In this document: positions 32,213-41,158 of the stretch, in pieces
Numbering within the stretch: the first letter of the stretch is position 1
Layout of the letters: each line of letters opens with the position of its first letter
Assembly: GCA_019419625.1 (NCBI GenBank)
Contig: DXZO01000019.1
Coordinates: 12,937-59,519 of the forward strand
Source of the DNA: Collinsella sp.
GTDB taxonomy: Bacteria; Actinomycetota; Coriobacteriia; Coriobacteriales; Coriobacteriaceae
Direction: 5' to 3'
Length of the DNA: 46,583 nucleotides
Translations under genes and position numbers: made by a program
Notes under the pieces: model-generated
What the model saw: only the letters and a program-made list of their open reading frames with translations
The model's database searches: none
Told to the model about the DNA's origin: nothing

Positions 32213-33130
32213 TTACAGAATCACGTGCTCGCACATCACGCTGCGCCCCATGCGCAGCAGCTCGTCGCGCGAGCGCTCGACCGTGGACGGTGTGCTGTTC
32301 TCGATAACGGTCATAATGCCCGGTCGCGCGGCCGCGGCCCAAGCGGCAATAGCCTCAAAATCAAAGTTTCCGCACGTGCAGGCGCCGTGGCATACCAAAC
32401 GAGAGCCCGAGCCATCGCACCAGCCATCCTGGTCCTCGTTGTCTACAATCTCGTAGTCCTTGGCATGCAGCACGCGAATCTTGCTGCCGCACAAATGCAG
32501 CATGCGCGACACCTGCTCGGAAGCCTCACCGACGATCGCGGGGTGCAGCAGCGACACCGGATCGTAGATCACGCCGAGTGCGGTGCTCGAAACGCGTTCC
32601 AGAACCTCGCGGCAACGCTCGGGCGTGTTGACGATCTCGTTCCAGCCGGGCTCAATCAGAAGCTCGCCGCCCTCCTTTTCGGCCATCGAGCACACGCGTG
32701 CGAGTCCTTTGCAAAACGCATCGAGCGCAGCGGCCGAAAAACGGTCATCGGCCATCTTGTTCTGCGCGTTGGGACGCCCCGTCTCGGTTCCCACCGGACA
32801 GCCCCCAAGCCAGCGCGCGAACCTCAGGCACGCCTCGTACTCGGCATAGGTATCCACCAGCTGATTCTGATCGGGCGTTGCCAGGTTTTTATAGCAGCCG
32901 AGCACCGCCACCTGCACGCCGTTGGTGTCGAGCACCTCGCGCAGATGGTCGGCGAGTTCGTGCGTAAGGCCGGAACGGTTAATGCCAAAGGACTTGTAGA
33001 GTACTTTGCTCGGCAGTTGGATGCACGAGAAACCCAGTTTGCCTGCCATGCGAATGCGCTCCTCCACCGTGCCCTCGGGCAGGTCGTGCAGGCGCACACC
33101 GACGCTCAGCGCGCCTTTCGACTGCGCCAT
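32213..33130 (-). CDS. Sugar phosphate isomerase/epimerase-type TIM-barrel protein
   Basis: A 305-residue protein of the xylose isomerase-like (AP endonuclease 2) TIM-barrel superfamily. Likely metal ligands are Glu in LLIEPGWNE, Asp in VIYDPVSLL, His in VLHAKDYE and Glu in MTVIENSTP. Relatives are keto-sugar epimerases, isomerases and inosose dehydratases. GGAGG for this gene lies at the end of the GH105 gene, with two bases between stop codon TAG and the start ATG (33128-33130), so the two are translationally linked. It probably converts a sugar freed by GH105; which one is unknown. Confidence 0.78.
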   Translation of the reverse strand: MAQSKGALSVGVRLHDLPEGTVEERIRMAGKLGFSCIQLPSKVLYKSFGINRSGLTHELADHLREVLDTNGVQVAVLGCYKNLATPDQNQLVDTYAEYEACLRFARWLGGCPVGTETGRPNAQNKMADDRFSAAALDAFCKGLARVCSMAEKEGGELLIEPGWNEIVNTPERCREVLERVSSTALGVIYDPVSLLHPAIVGEASEQVSRMLHLCGSKIRVLHAKDYEIVDNEDQDGWCDGSGSRLVCHGACTCGNFDFEAIAAWAAAARPGIMTVIENSTPSTVERSRDELLRMGRSVMCEHVIL

Positions 33131-33132
33131 GC

Positions 33133-34368
33133 CTAGGCCTCCTTGCACGCATTGATGCCCGGCGTGTAGCCGCCAAACGGGTCGTCGATGGAGCACACGC
33201 CCGAAGGGGCAAGCGGATCGCGCTTACCGGCAAGCTTGTCATGATGCATGGTCTCGATATAGGCGAGCACCAGCGGCGCCACGCCCTTCGCGTCGTTTTT
33301 GACGACGGGCTCACTCATGTAGTAGCCAAACGTGCCCTCGCGGTGCGCGGTGTTGCCAAGGCCCGCCACCAGACAGATATTGTCAAGCGCCAACTGCCCG
33401 TCGCGCTCGGACAGGCACGTATCGCAGATGCCATCAAACGCACGGCGACCGTACTGGTAGTAGCGCTCGCCCAGCACGCCCAGGCGCACGCCCTTCATGA
33501 TGGCGTTGGCAAAGATGGCGCTGCCCGACTCCTCCAGATAGTTGGGGGCGATATTGGGCAGGTTGATGACCTGGTGCCACATGCCGGTCTTCTCGTCCTG
33601 ATACGGCAGCATGGCGTCGATCAGGTCGTGGAACATCTTACGGATCTCGTCCTTCTCGGCCGACATCGAAGGCGGCATGAGCTCCCAGGTATCGATGAGC
33701 GCCATGGCAAACCAGCCCTCGGCGCGCAACCAGAAGTTGGCCGAAAGGCCGGTGACGGGATCGCACCAGAACTGCTTGCGGCTCGCGTCGTAGGCGTGAT
33801 AGTACAGGCCGTTGAGGGGGTTGCGCATCAAATCGTGCACCACTTGGAACATATGGAAGCTATCCGAGCAGGCACGGCGGTTGTGGAAGCTCAGCTCGTA
33901 CTGCATGTAGAACGGCTGCGCCATGTACATGCCGTCGAGCCAGATCTGGTTGGGGTAGACGGCCTTGTGCCAAAACACACCCTCTTTGGTACGCGGCTGG
34001 GTTTCGAGCTGACGATAGATGGTATCCATGGCGGCACGGTACTTGGGCTTGCCCACCAGGTCATAGAGTTTGTAGAGGGTTTTGCCCGCGTTGACGTTAT
34101 CGAGGTTGTACTCCTGGGGATCGTAATGCTTGATGGTGCCGTCGTCCTGGACAAAGAAGTCGATGTAGTCGTCGGCGAAGGTCAGGTAGCGCTGCTCGCC
34201 GGTGATCTCGTACAGCTCGATGAGTGCCTTGATCATGCAGCCGTCAATGTAATTCCAGGTGTTCTCCTTGCCGGCGCGAAGCTTTTCGATGTTCCAGGCC
34301 GGCGCCTGAGGCGTAGAGGTCTCGATCAACTGCTCGATATAACGGTCCAGAATCTGATTGCAACCCAT
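33133..34368 (-). CDS. GH105 unsaturated (rhamno)galacturonyl hydrolase
   Basis: A 411-residue alpha/alpha-barrel enzyme related to YteR/RhiN and GH88. NTWNYIDGCMIKAL and QIWLDGMYMAQPFYMQY contain the conserved Asp, the latter being the likely general acid/base. LRAEGWFAMALID and YLEESGSAIFANAIMKGV are further family motifs. It removes 4,5-unsaturated galacturonate from the non-reducing end of pectin fragments made by lyases. There is no signal peptide, so it acts in the cytoplasm. ATG 34366-34368 follows GAGGGGA. Two GTGAACGTT operators lie upstream. It heads an operon with the TIM-barrel gene. Confidence 0.93.
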   Translation of the reverse strand: MGCNQILDRYIEQLIETSTPQAPAWNIEKLRAGKENTWNYIDGCMIKALIELYEITGEQRYLTFADDYIDFFVQDDGTIKHYDPQEYNLDNVNAGKTLYKLYDLVGKPKYRAAMDTIYRQLETQPRTKEGVFWHKAVYPNQIWLDGMYMAQPFYMQYELSFHNRRACSDSFHMFQVVHDLMRNPLNGLYYHAYDASRKQFWCDPVTGLSANFWLRAEGWFAMALIDTWELMPPSMSAEKDEIRKMFHDLIDAMLPYQDEKTGMWHQVINLPNIAPNYLEESGSAIFANAIMKGVRLGVLGERYYQYGRRAFDGICDTCLSERDGQLALDNICLVAGLGNTAHREGTFGYYMSEPVVKNDAKGVAPLVLAYIETMHHDKLAGKRDPLAPSGVCSIDDPFGGYTPGINACKEA

Positions 34369-34395
34369 TGCTGTCCCCTCTGACGTTTTTGATGG

Positions 34396-34489
34396 GTGAA
34401 CGTTTCCCCTAGTGTAACGCGAACGGGGATTATAGGGTGAACGTTAACCCTATAATCCCCGTGAACGGCAAACTTTTAACGGCAAACGG
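34396..34489 (-). promoter_or_regulatory. LacI-type operators and promoter of the GH105 operon
   Basis: GTGAACGTTTCC (34396-34407) and GTGAACGTTAAC (34437-34448) are 41 bases apart. TTCACC on the minus strand (34436-34441) could be the -35 and TACACT (34411-34416) the -10, so the operators cover the promoter. A GTGAACGGCAAAC word (34461-34473) repeats the third element seen before the transporter and uxaC. Confidence 0.7.
34424..34461 (-). terminator. 38-base palindrome centred on an operator
   Basis: CGGGGATTATAGGGT (34424-34438) pairs perfectly with ACCCTATAATCCCCG (34447-34461) around an eight-base centre that forms the middle of the operator. It lies 15 bases after the SGNH gene stop codon and in the GH105 promoter, so it may both end the upstream transcript and bind the repressor. 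Confidence 0.6.
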
Positions 34490-35144
34490 CGGTGAGGCCC
34501 GCAGCGATGCGATGCGCCAGGCGCTCATAGCCGGCAGGGCTGTAATGCAGACCGTCCGGCATGTAGAGCTCGCGGTGCTCCGGCAAAAACGGGCTGATGC
34601 CGCTTTGCGCATACAGGTCGATCACCGGCACCGAGTAGCGATCGCAGACCTCCATCATCGCGCGCACATAGGCGTCTTGCGTCAGGCCCAGATGGTTGGC
34701 CTCGTTGCTTGCCGGAATATCTTTCTCGTGCTTGCCGCTCGTCTTGCACGGTGTCATAAACACGAGCCTCGAGCGGGGCGAACGCGCCGTGATGGTGCGG
34801 ATCAGGTAGTCGAGCGCACCGTAGAACTCGTGCACGTCCGTGCTGCCCAGCTCTCCCAGCGGTACGTTACGGCTAAAGTCGTTGACGCCGCCAAAGACGA
34901 CGTAGATATCGGCCGCATCGTCGATGCCGTCTAGGCGCTCGACAAACGAATCGCTACGGTCGGCCTTGACGGCAATACGCGAACCCTTAATACCAAAGTT
35001 CTCGATCGTAGCGCCGCCCAGCAGCGCACCCAGGTGCGAAGTCCAGGAGATATCGTTGCCTCCCCCGCCGCATCCGTTATCGCCCCAGGTGGTCGAATCG
35101 CCAAAGCAGCAGATGGTCGATTCGCTCAAGTTTTTCGTTTCCAT
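34476..35144 (-). CDS. SGNH/GDSL-family esterase, probable pectin acetylesterase
   Basis: A 222-residue SGNH hydrolase. Block I is ICCFGDSTTWG with the catalytic Ser, block III is FGGVNDF with the Asn, and block V is DGLHYSPAGY with Asp and His. Relatives remove acetyl groups from sugars. There is no signal peptide. ATG 35142-35144 follows GGAGAAG; an upstream in-frame ATG lacks a ribosome site. It follows the pectin methylesterase fusion gene by 68 bases, so deacetylation of imported pectin fragments is the natural role (inference). Confidence 0.85.
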   Translation of the reverse strand: METKNLSESTICCFGDSTTWGDNGCGGGGNDISWTSHLGALLGGATIENFGIKGSRIAVKADRSDSFVERLDGIDDAADIYVVFGGVNDFSRNVPLGELGSTDVHEFYGALDYLIRTITARSPRSRLVFMTPCKTSGKHEKDIPASNEANHLGLTQDAYVRAMMEVCDRYSVPVIDLYAQSGISPFLPEHRELYMPDGLHYSPAGYERLAHRIAAGLTAVCR

Positions 35145-35212
35145 ATTCTTCTCCTCACCCGCACACCGGCGGTCATACAGGTACATACCGTTCATTCACA
35201 ACATCCGAGGGG

Positions 35213-37378
35213 CTATGCGTGGGCGCATTCCGCAACTTGCGAATCGAGCCATTCGATATCCTCGGCAAGATGCGCCACGCCCAGGTGGTGTCCACCCGGG
35301 CAGACCTCGTGCAGAAGGTTTTCGTCCTTGCCCAGCAGCGCGTAGGCGTCGCGAACGATATCGAGCTGCTCGTCTACGTTCGCAAGCCCGCGGGCGCCGT
35401 TGAGATGGTCCTTCTCACAGCTTTGAACCAAGAGCGGGCGCGGTGCGATAAGCGAGGCGATGTCCCCCATGTCGAGCAGACGCCAGAGTCCAGGGGTGTA
35501 ATTGCAGCTGCAGTTTCCATTGAGATGCAGCAGCGAGTCATCGACACCGTACAGATAGCCCGAGACAAACGCCTTGCGCACGCGCGGGTCGAGCGCGGCC
35601 AGATACAGCGTCATGTAGCCGCCGCCCGAAAAACCAAAGCAGCCCAGGTCGTCCATGGCAATGTCACCGCGTGTCTCCAAGTAATCAATCAAGCACATGT
35701 TGTCCCAGGCGTTGAGGCCCGCGACCGTAAGACCCAACGGCTCGGCCATACGCGCTTGATTCAGACACGTACCGCGCAGGTAGCTGTTCTCGTCGTCGCC
35801 CTGACCCTTCCAGTCACGACGGTATCCCCAACCACGCGCATCGGGGCAAACGGTCACGTAACCCATGCGCGCCAAACGCAGACCGTAGTCGTAATTGAAC
35901 TTACGCACGGCATCGTCGACCGCCGGCACGCCCACAACGCCGGCTATGCTTGCAGCACCCGCCCCCTGGTGACCATGCGGGCAGATATAACAGCGCTTGA
36001 GTCCCCGCTCGTCAAGCTTGGGGCGGGACGGCTCCAACAGGTAAAACGGCATCCACACATCGTGCTCAACCTGCAACACCGCATGAGTACGCACGATGCT
36101 GCCGGCAACCCGCACGCGATTGAGCTCACGAATCTCAATCGGGGCGCGGTCCATAAGCGAAAGACCCAAAATATCGTACAGACGAGTCCTGGTCGCAGCC
36201 TTCCATGCCTCAAAGTCTGTGGGAGTCTTGCCCGTAAATGCGGCCGAGCGCCCCTCGCGCTTCAGTCGGGCGCGCAGCGCAGGTTCGTCCTCGTAGTACG
36301 TCTCGATGTGCACGGTGCGGCCATTGGCAGATAGCCCGGCCGTCTCTACCGCATCACCGTCGCCGCCCTCGGGATCCCAACCATCCGTGCCGGCAAGCAC
36401 TCGGTCACGCGCATAGCGTTCGGAATCCTGACCGGTCAGGCAATGCGCCCACGGCACCCAAGCGGCAGTATCACCCGCCGGGCCAAACAGGGCACCGCCG
36501 GCATACAGGGTGCCGTCATGTGCCGCTGGCTTATTCCAATCCCACCAGCCCTCGAGTGAAATATGGAGGCCCAGCCAGCATTCGAGCAAAACGGTCTGGG
36601 CCCACTCGCGCCATGGACGACCCAGATAGACCGATCCGGGGGCAATGCCCTCATCGGCTGTAAACGAACAGCCATGAAACACAAATCCGTACGGCTCGCC
36701 CTGAGGCGTGGAGGCTGCCGTTACATACCCGTTGACATCCATATCGCGGTTGAGCGAGCGAATCTCACACCCCTCAAAGTAGGCCCGCGCACCGCCAAAG
36801 ATAAAGTCGACATCGCCCTCGATCCGGCAACGTCGAAAATACTGCCGCCCCACGCGGCGCGGGGCGAACTGCTTGGGGCCTATAAAGCCGCCCGGCTTGG
36901 CCTCGCGCGGCGGCAGCGGCCCCAAAAAGAGCGTGTCCTGGTGTCCCTTAATGCAGCAGGCATCGACAACCAGGCGGTCACCATCGGCATACAGGGCAAT
37001 CGCCTGACCGACCTCGCGCCCATCACCGGCGTCGTTTTCGATCGTTAGGCCCGCAAGCGTCACGTCGTCGGCATCGACCAGCACCGTGTACGTACGGAAG
37101 GTGCCGAGTCTTCCATCCTGGCCGCTACCATCTTCCGAAGGCATCTTGGCACCCAGGCCTCCCACGATACGCACGCTGTCGGCGGTCTCGCCCTCAAGCG
37201 TCACATGCGGACGACGAATTTCGACCTGCTCGCGATACTCGCCCGGCGCCACCAGCACGCGCACCGGCACGGTCGCATCGGGCACACACCGCTCCGCCGC
37301 CTCGAGCGCCGCCGAAATGCTGCGATACGCGCCTTCGCGTTCGAGCGATACCTCAAAGAGCTGTTCTTTACCACTCAT
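35213..37378 (-). CDS. Pectin methylesterase (CE8) fused to an alpha/beta-hydrolase esterase
   Basis: A 721-residue two-domain protein. Residues about 1-330 are a CE8 pectin methylesterase beta-helix: GHQDTLF (Asp148), GDVDFIFG (Asp191) and YLGRPW (Arg254, Trp256) match the catalytic set. Residues about 385-715 are an alpha/beta hydrolase: GFSGGG nucleophile Ser584, probable acid Asp657 and GGHH around His697, resembling Abhydrolase_7/acetylxylan-esterase-like proteins. It likely removes methyl and acetyl groups from galacturonides. There is no signal peptide, whereas classic pectin methylesterases are secreted. The ATG at 37376-37378 has a weak ribosome site. The gene lies between GH28 and SGNH. 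Confidence 0.88.
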   Translation of the reverse strand: MSGKEQLFEVSLEREGAYRSISAALEAAERCVPDATVPVRVLVAPGEYREQVEIRRPHVTLEGETADSVRIVGGLGAKMPSEDGSGQDGRLGTFRTYTVLVDADDVTLAGLTIENDAGDGREVGQAIALYADGDRLVVDACCIKGHQDTLFLGPLPPREAKPGGFIGPKQFAPRRVGRQYFRRCRIEGDVDFIFGGARAYFEGCEIRSLNRDMDVNGYVTAASTPQGEPYGFVFHGCSFTADEGIAPGSVYLGRPWREWAQTVLLECWLGLHISLEGWWDWNKPAAHDGTLYAGGALFGPAGDTAAWVPWAHCLTGQDSERYARDRVLAGTDGWDPEGGDGDAVETAGLSANGRTVHIETYYEDEPALRARLKREGRSAAFTGKTPTDFEAWKAATRTRLYDILGLSLMDRAPIEIRELNRVRVAGSIVRTHAVLQVEHDVWMPFYLLEPSRPKLDERGLKRCYICPHGHQGAGAASIAGVVGVPAVDDAVRKFNYDYGLRLARMGYVTVCPDARGWGYRRDWKGQGDDENSYLRGTCLNQARMAEPLGLTVAGLNAWDNMCLIDYLETRGDIAMDDLGCFGFSGGGYMTLYLAALDPRVRKAFVSGYLYGVDDSLLHLNGNCSCNYTPGLWRLLDMGDIASLIAPRPLLVQSCEKDHLNGARGLANVDEQLDIVRDAYALLGKDENLLHEVCPGGHHLGVAHLAEDIEWLDSQVAECAHA

Positions 37379-37437
37379 CTGTCATTACGCTTTCTGTCAC
37401 AGAACACCCACCGTGCAATACCGGCACCTATAGATTG

Positions 37438-37473
37438 CGTGCGACAGTCGGGCAGACCCGACCGTCGCACGCC
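37438..37473 (-). terminator. Hairpin between GH28 and the fusion gene
   Basis: GCGTGCGAC (37438-37446) pairs with GTCGCACGC (37465-37473), with GTCGGG/CCCGAC inside. It lacks a T-run, so it may cause partial termination or protect the GH28 transcript. Confidence 0.5.
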
Positions 37474-37509
37474 TCAACATGCCGTATTCACTTGTGCAGG
37501 AGCACTACC

Positions 37510-39105
37510 CTACGCGCGGATAACCTTGTCGACGTTTTGCAGCTGCAGCTCGTCGCCATCCTGACCCTCGATGCGCACGTTCTGCAGGTCGAGGACTTTC
37601 ACGTTCTGCGCGATGATGCCCTGGCGTACCATGGGCTCCACGCCGCAGGCCATGGCCGGCACAAAGGGCTCGGCATCGGCGGCAAAGGTCACATGGACAT
37701 CCTGGAACGTCAGGTGCGTCACCTTGCTCTCGGGAAGGCCCGTGATATAGGCCGCGGCCGCATGGCAGTTGGTGGCCTCGATATCGCAAAACGTCGTGGC
37801 GCCAAAGCCGGGCGTACGGTCGTCGACGGGCAGCGCCTCGCGAGACTGCACGTAGTCGGTCTTGCCGTCCTTGTCGCAGAAGTAGAACGAGTTGACCACG
37901 AAGGGCGTGAGCACCTTATCCATGCGAATGTGCTCGAAGGTGATGCCCTCGTTGACTGCGTCCTTGCCGCGCCCACGGCGGGTCTTGACGCGCAGGCCGC
38001 GGTCGGTGCGCTCAAAGAGGCACTTGCTCACGGTGAGGTCCTTGATGCCGCCGGCGGCCTCGGATCCCAGCACCACGGCGCCGTGGCCGTCGTGCATGTA
38101 GCAGTGCGAGATCAGCACGTCGTGCGTGGCGGGACGGAGCTCGGGTTCAATGCCCAGTTTGCCGCTCTTGATGGCGATGCAGTCGTCTCCCACCGAGAAC
38201 TGACAGCCAAGGATGCGGACAAAACCGCAGCTCTCGGGATCGAAACCGTCGGTGTTGTGGGAGTTCTTGGGACCCTCGATGGACAGGCACAGGGCATCGA
38301 CGTGCTCGCACAGAATGGGATGGATATTCCACGCCGGGCTGTTGCGCACGGTAAAGCCGGCAAGGCTCACGTTTTCGCACTCGGACAGGAAAATCATGCG
38401 CGGGCGGGCGACCTCGCGGCCCTCCTCGGGACGGAAGATGTTCTTAAAGTCCTTGTTCCACCAGTTGTCCTCGGCAAAATCGGTCTGGCCGTCGATGGCG
38501 CCGCGGCCATAGATGCACACGTCGTGCACGCTCAGGCCCGTAAAGGTCGAACAGTAGGTCGAAAAGCTCTCGCCTTCCCAGCGGCCCAGGGGCAGCATGT
38601 CGGTGCCGGCATACCCGGCGCCCTCGTCGCCCGTGACCGTGCCCGGAATGTAGGCAAGCGCCGCACGGTCGTGACGGGCCAGCAGCACCGCGCCCTCGGC
38701 AAGCTCGATGTTGATATTGCTCTTAAGGAAGAGGGACTTGATGCGGTAGTTGCCGGCGGGGATCAGCACGCGCCCGCCCTTGGGGCAGGCCATGATGGCA
38801 GCCTGAATGTTGGTGGTGTCATCGTGCTCGGCATCGCCCTTGGCTCCGCAGTCGCGAACGTTGATGGTAAAGGGCTCCGCCGGCGTGGTGACGCCTACGC
38901 TCAACTCGCGCTCGCCGCAGACAAAGCGGATCAGGTTGCGCTTGCCGGGGGTCAGGCCATCGACATAGGTCTCGACCGTATTCGTGGTTCCGGCGGGCTC
39001 ATCGTTGACAAAGATCTCCCACGTATCGGCACAGGTAAAGTAGCCGCCATCGTCGAGCTCGATAACGGCCGCGCGGGCATTGCGCCAGATAACGTTCGTC
39101 TCCAT
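37510..39105 (-). CDS. GH28 polygalacturonase, probably exo-acting, cytoplasmic
   Basis: A 531-residue protein. Residues about 1-82 look like a fibronectin type III-like domain, seen in bacterial exo-polygalacturonases. The beta-helix starts at DCGAKGDAEHDDTTNIQAA. Catalytic motifs are intact: NTDGFD (284-289), GDDC (306-309), GHG (340-342) and RVK (372-374). It hydrolyses alpha-1,4 galacturonide bonds, releasing galacturonate for UxaC. There is no signal peptide. ATG 39103-39105 follows GAGGGAGA. It lies after the transporter gene with a terminator between, which suggests lower expression than the transporter. Confidence 0.92.
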   Translation of the reverse strand: METNVIWRNARAAVIELDDGGYFTCADTWEIFVNDEPAGTTNTVETYVDGLTPGKRNLIRFVCGERELSVGVTTPAEPFTINVRDCGAKGDAEHDDTTNIQAAIMACPKGGRVLIPAGNYRIKSLFLKSNINIELAEGAVLLARHDRAALAYIPGTVTGDEGAGYAGTDMLPLGRWEGESFSTYCSTFTGLSVHDVCIYGRGAIDGQTDFAEDNWWNKDFKNIFRPEEGREVARPRMIFLSECENVSLAGFTVRNSPAWNIHPILCEHVDALCLSIEGPKNSHNTDGFDPESCGFVRILGCQFSVGDDCIAIKSGKLGIEPELRPATHDVLISHCYMHDGHGAVVLGSEAAGGIKDLTVSKCLFERTDRGLRVKTRRGRGKDAVNEGITFEHIRMDKVLTPFVVNSFYFCDKDGKTDYVQSREALPVDDRTPGFGATTFCDIEATNCHAAAAYITGLPESKVTHLTFQDVHVTFAADAEPFVPAMACGVEPMVRQGIIAQNVKVLDLQNVRIEGQDGDELQLQNVDKVIRA

Positions 39106-39151
39106 GGGTCTCTCCCTCAAATGTAATCAGAAGTTCATACTACTCGTTTTT

Positions 39152-39196
39152 AAAAAAGGGCCGTACCCGCCGGTGGATCTCCGGTGGCACGGCCCT
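39152..39196 (-). terminator. Terminator after the transporter gene
   Basis: GGGCCGT (39158-39164) pairs with ACGGCCC (39189-39195), with GCCGG/CCGG inside. On the minus strand it is followed by TTTTTTAAAAAC. Read-through would be needed to express GH28 from the transporter promoter. Confidence 0.8.
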
Positions 39197-39219
39197 GTGG
39201 TTTGGACGATGCGCCTGCC

Positions 39220-40779
39220 CTACTCGGCGGGAATTACGCTGCCGTCCTGGAAGCCAACATTGTTGTGGGCGAAGCAGTCCTCGTACTTAAAGCCGGAGAG
39301 CTCCTCGCAAAGCGCCTTGACCTCGGGCTTGACGTCGGCCATCTTGCCACCCTCCTTGACACGGTGGATCTCGTCGCAAAGGATGTCGCACTGCTCCTTG
39401 TCAATCTTGATGCCGCGGGCAAGGACGGCCGCGAGCAGGAAGAAGCCGGCGCAGCCGATGAGCATGTAGCCGCAGATGTACAGAGGCACGGTGGCGGGCT
39501 GGGTCACGGCGTCGCTGTTGCCGGCGGTCTGAATGAAGCCGGAGGCAGCAAGGACGATAGCCCATACGTTGACGGCAACAGCCTGGGCGATCTGCTGGCA
39601 GAGCTGCTGTGCGGAGCTGTAGATGCCCTCGCGACGACGCAGGGTGATGAGCTCATCGACATCGGGGATGTAGTTGAGCAGAACATCGGGCAGATACTGG
39701 AAGCCAACGTAGAAGAACTTCCAGATGGCGAAGATGATGGGGTAGGCGATCATGGCGATGGCGACCGTGGAGGTGCCGTTGATCTGACCAAAGGCGAAGT
39801 AGTTGTAGGCGATGATGCACGCGGCGCAACCGACGTTTGCCAGGTACCAAGACTTGTGGAAGCCCTTCTTGGCCATGAGGGCGACCCAGATGGCGGTGCA
39901 GACGATAGCGACGACCTTGCCGGGCATCTCCATCACGGACTCGTAGGACTTAGGAATCTGCAGACAGTAGACGATGAAGAAGGACAGGCACGCAGACCAG
40001 CAGGCAGCGGCGAGCTTCGTGGAGACCTGCGCATACAGGACCTTGCGGAAGGACTTGTTGCGGAAGGTAGAGATAACGTCGATGAAAAACTTCTTGATAC
40101 CCTCGCCGACGCTCTCGATCTTCTCCTGAGCGACCTCCTCGGGGGTGTGCTCCCACGTGGACAGGTACACGCACAGCAGCGAGATTGCCATGACCGAAGC
40201 GTTAATCGTAGCAATAATGAAGTAGCTGAACGGGTTGGTCTCGCCGAAGGTGCCAAAGCCAAAGCCGACGAGTGCTGCCATCAGGAAGCCGGCGGCGTTA
40301 CCAAAGAGGTGCTTGTAGCCGGTGAGGTACGTACGCTCCTTGAAGTCATCGGTCATCTCGATGGTAAGCGGCGACAGGTTGGCGGTGCAGAACGTGTACG
40401 CGACGTTGTAGATCAGGTACAACACAAAGTAGTACGGGAAACCAAACGGCGTAGCCACAAAGATGAGCGGCTCGGCGACCATCATCGGGATAGCCAGCAA
40501 GATCCAGAAACGGCGGCGGCCAAAGATGCGGCCGATCTTGGTAGCGTAGAAGTTATCGGCCACAAAGCCCATGAGCGGGCACAGAATGGCGTTGAGATAG
40601 ATGGCGAACGAGCTGATCAGCGCAGCCTCGCCTGCGGACAGACCGCACTCCGTGGACAGGAACAGCACCATGTAGCTGTGCGTAAAGCTCAGGGCACCGG
40701 AGTTGAGCATGCCGCCCATACCAAAGCCCAAGCGCGTCCAGAATGTGATCTTGCGCTTTTTACCGATCTTGTTAGTCAT
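39220..40779 (-). CDS. GPH-type (glycoside-pentoside-hexuronide) MFS transporter
   Basis: A 519-residue membrane protein with about twelve hydrophobic segments. The GPH/MelB-type start (FGMGGMLNSGALSFTHSYM) and the basic loop GRIFGRRRFWILL after helix 3 are visible. It ends with a soluble tail of about 60 residues after the last helix (KIDKEQCDILCDEIHRVKEG), longer than usual. It likely imports galacturonate or short pectin fragments by ion symport; the cytoplasmic enzymes nearby favour oligosaccharides. ATG 40777-40779 follows AGGGAG. Three operators lie upstream. Confidence 0.85.
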   Translation of the reverse strand: MTNKIGKKRKITFWTRLGFGMGGMLNSGALSFTHSYMVLFLSTECGLSAGEAALISSFAIYLNAILCPLMGFVADNFYATKIGRIFGRRRFWILLAIPMMVAEPLIFVATPFGFPYYFVLYLIYNVAYTFCTANLSPLTIEMTDDFKERTYLTGYKHLFGNAAGFLMAALVGFGFGTFGETNPFSYFIIATINASVMAISLLCVYLSTWEHTPEEVAQEKIESVGEGIKKFFIDVISTFRNKSFRKVLYAQVSTKLAAACWSACLSFFIVYCLQIPKSYESVMEMPGKVVAIVCTAIWVALMAKKGFHKSWYLANVGCAACIIAYNYFAFGQINGTSTVAIAMIAYPIIFAIWKFFYVGFQYLPDVLLNYIPDVDELITLRRREGIYSSAQQLCQQIAQAVAVNVWAIVLAASGFIQTAGNSDAVTQPATVPLYICGYMLIGCAGFFLLAAVLARGIKIDKEQCDILCDEIHRVKEGGKMADVKPEVKALCEELSGFKYEDCFAHNNVGFQDGSVIPAE

Positions 40780-41090
40780 CGAGCTCCCTCTCTTTTCTCG
40801 ATTGTCTTGTAACAAGACATTGGAGTCCATACCGATGTCTGTCTGCATATCGCCCACTCGTAGGGTGAACGTTTAGCTAGATTATGCGCGATTGCATATG
40901 ATAGGTGAACGTTCACTTGTATATTATCCTTGAACGGTCGTTTTTTGCCGTTAAACGGACATCTGACTTGAAAAAAATCACGATTACATGGGTATTGAGT
41001 GGGTTTAAATTTGAGGTCGATTAGGTGAACGTTTATTGTTTTCGCTGCTCCCGTACCCTCAGGAAGACACGCCCGAACAGACAGAACAAA
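40780..41090 (-). promoter_or_regulatory. Promoter region of the transporter with LacI-type operators
   Basis: Operators are GTGAACGTTTAG (40865-40876), GTGAACGTTCAC (40905-40916, perfect) and GTGAACGTTTAT (41025-41036). On the minus strand TTCACC (40904-40909) and CATAAT (40881-40886), 17 bases apart, form a promoter covered by the first two. A further element TGAACGGTCG with a CCGTTAAACGG downstream lies at 40931-40957. No gene is seen in this 311-base stretch. Confidence 0.72.
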
Positions 41091-41126
41091 CATGGCCCCG
41101 CCGGGAACACTCCCGACGGGGCCATG
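41091..41126 (-). terminator. Terminator of the uxaCBA operon
   Basis: CATGGCCCCG (41091-41100) pairs with CGGGGCCATG (41117-41126), with CGGGA/TCCCG inside. On the minus strand it is followed by TTTGTTCTG. It lies 33 bases after the uxaA stop codon. Confidence 0.85.
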
Positions 41127-41158
41127 GTCAATAGCGCCCTATGCGAACCCATTTACCG

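Noticed and set aside
40776..41093. A 105-codon frame upstream of the transporter
   Set aside because: It runs through three operators and the promoter and has no family-like sequence.
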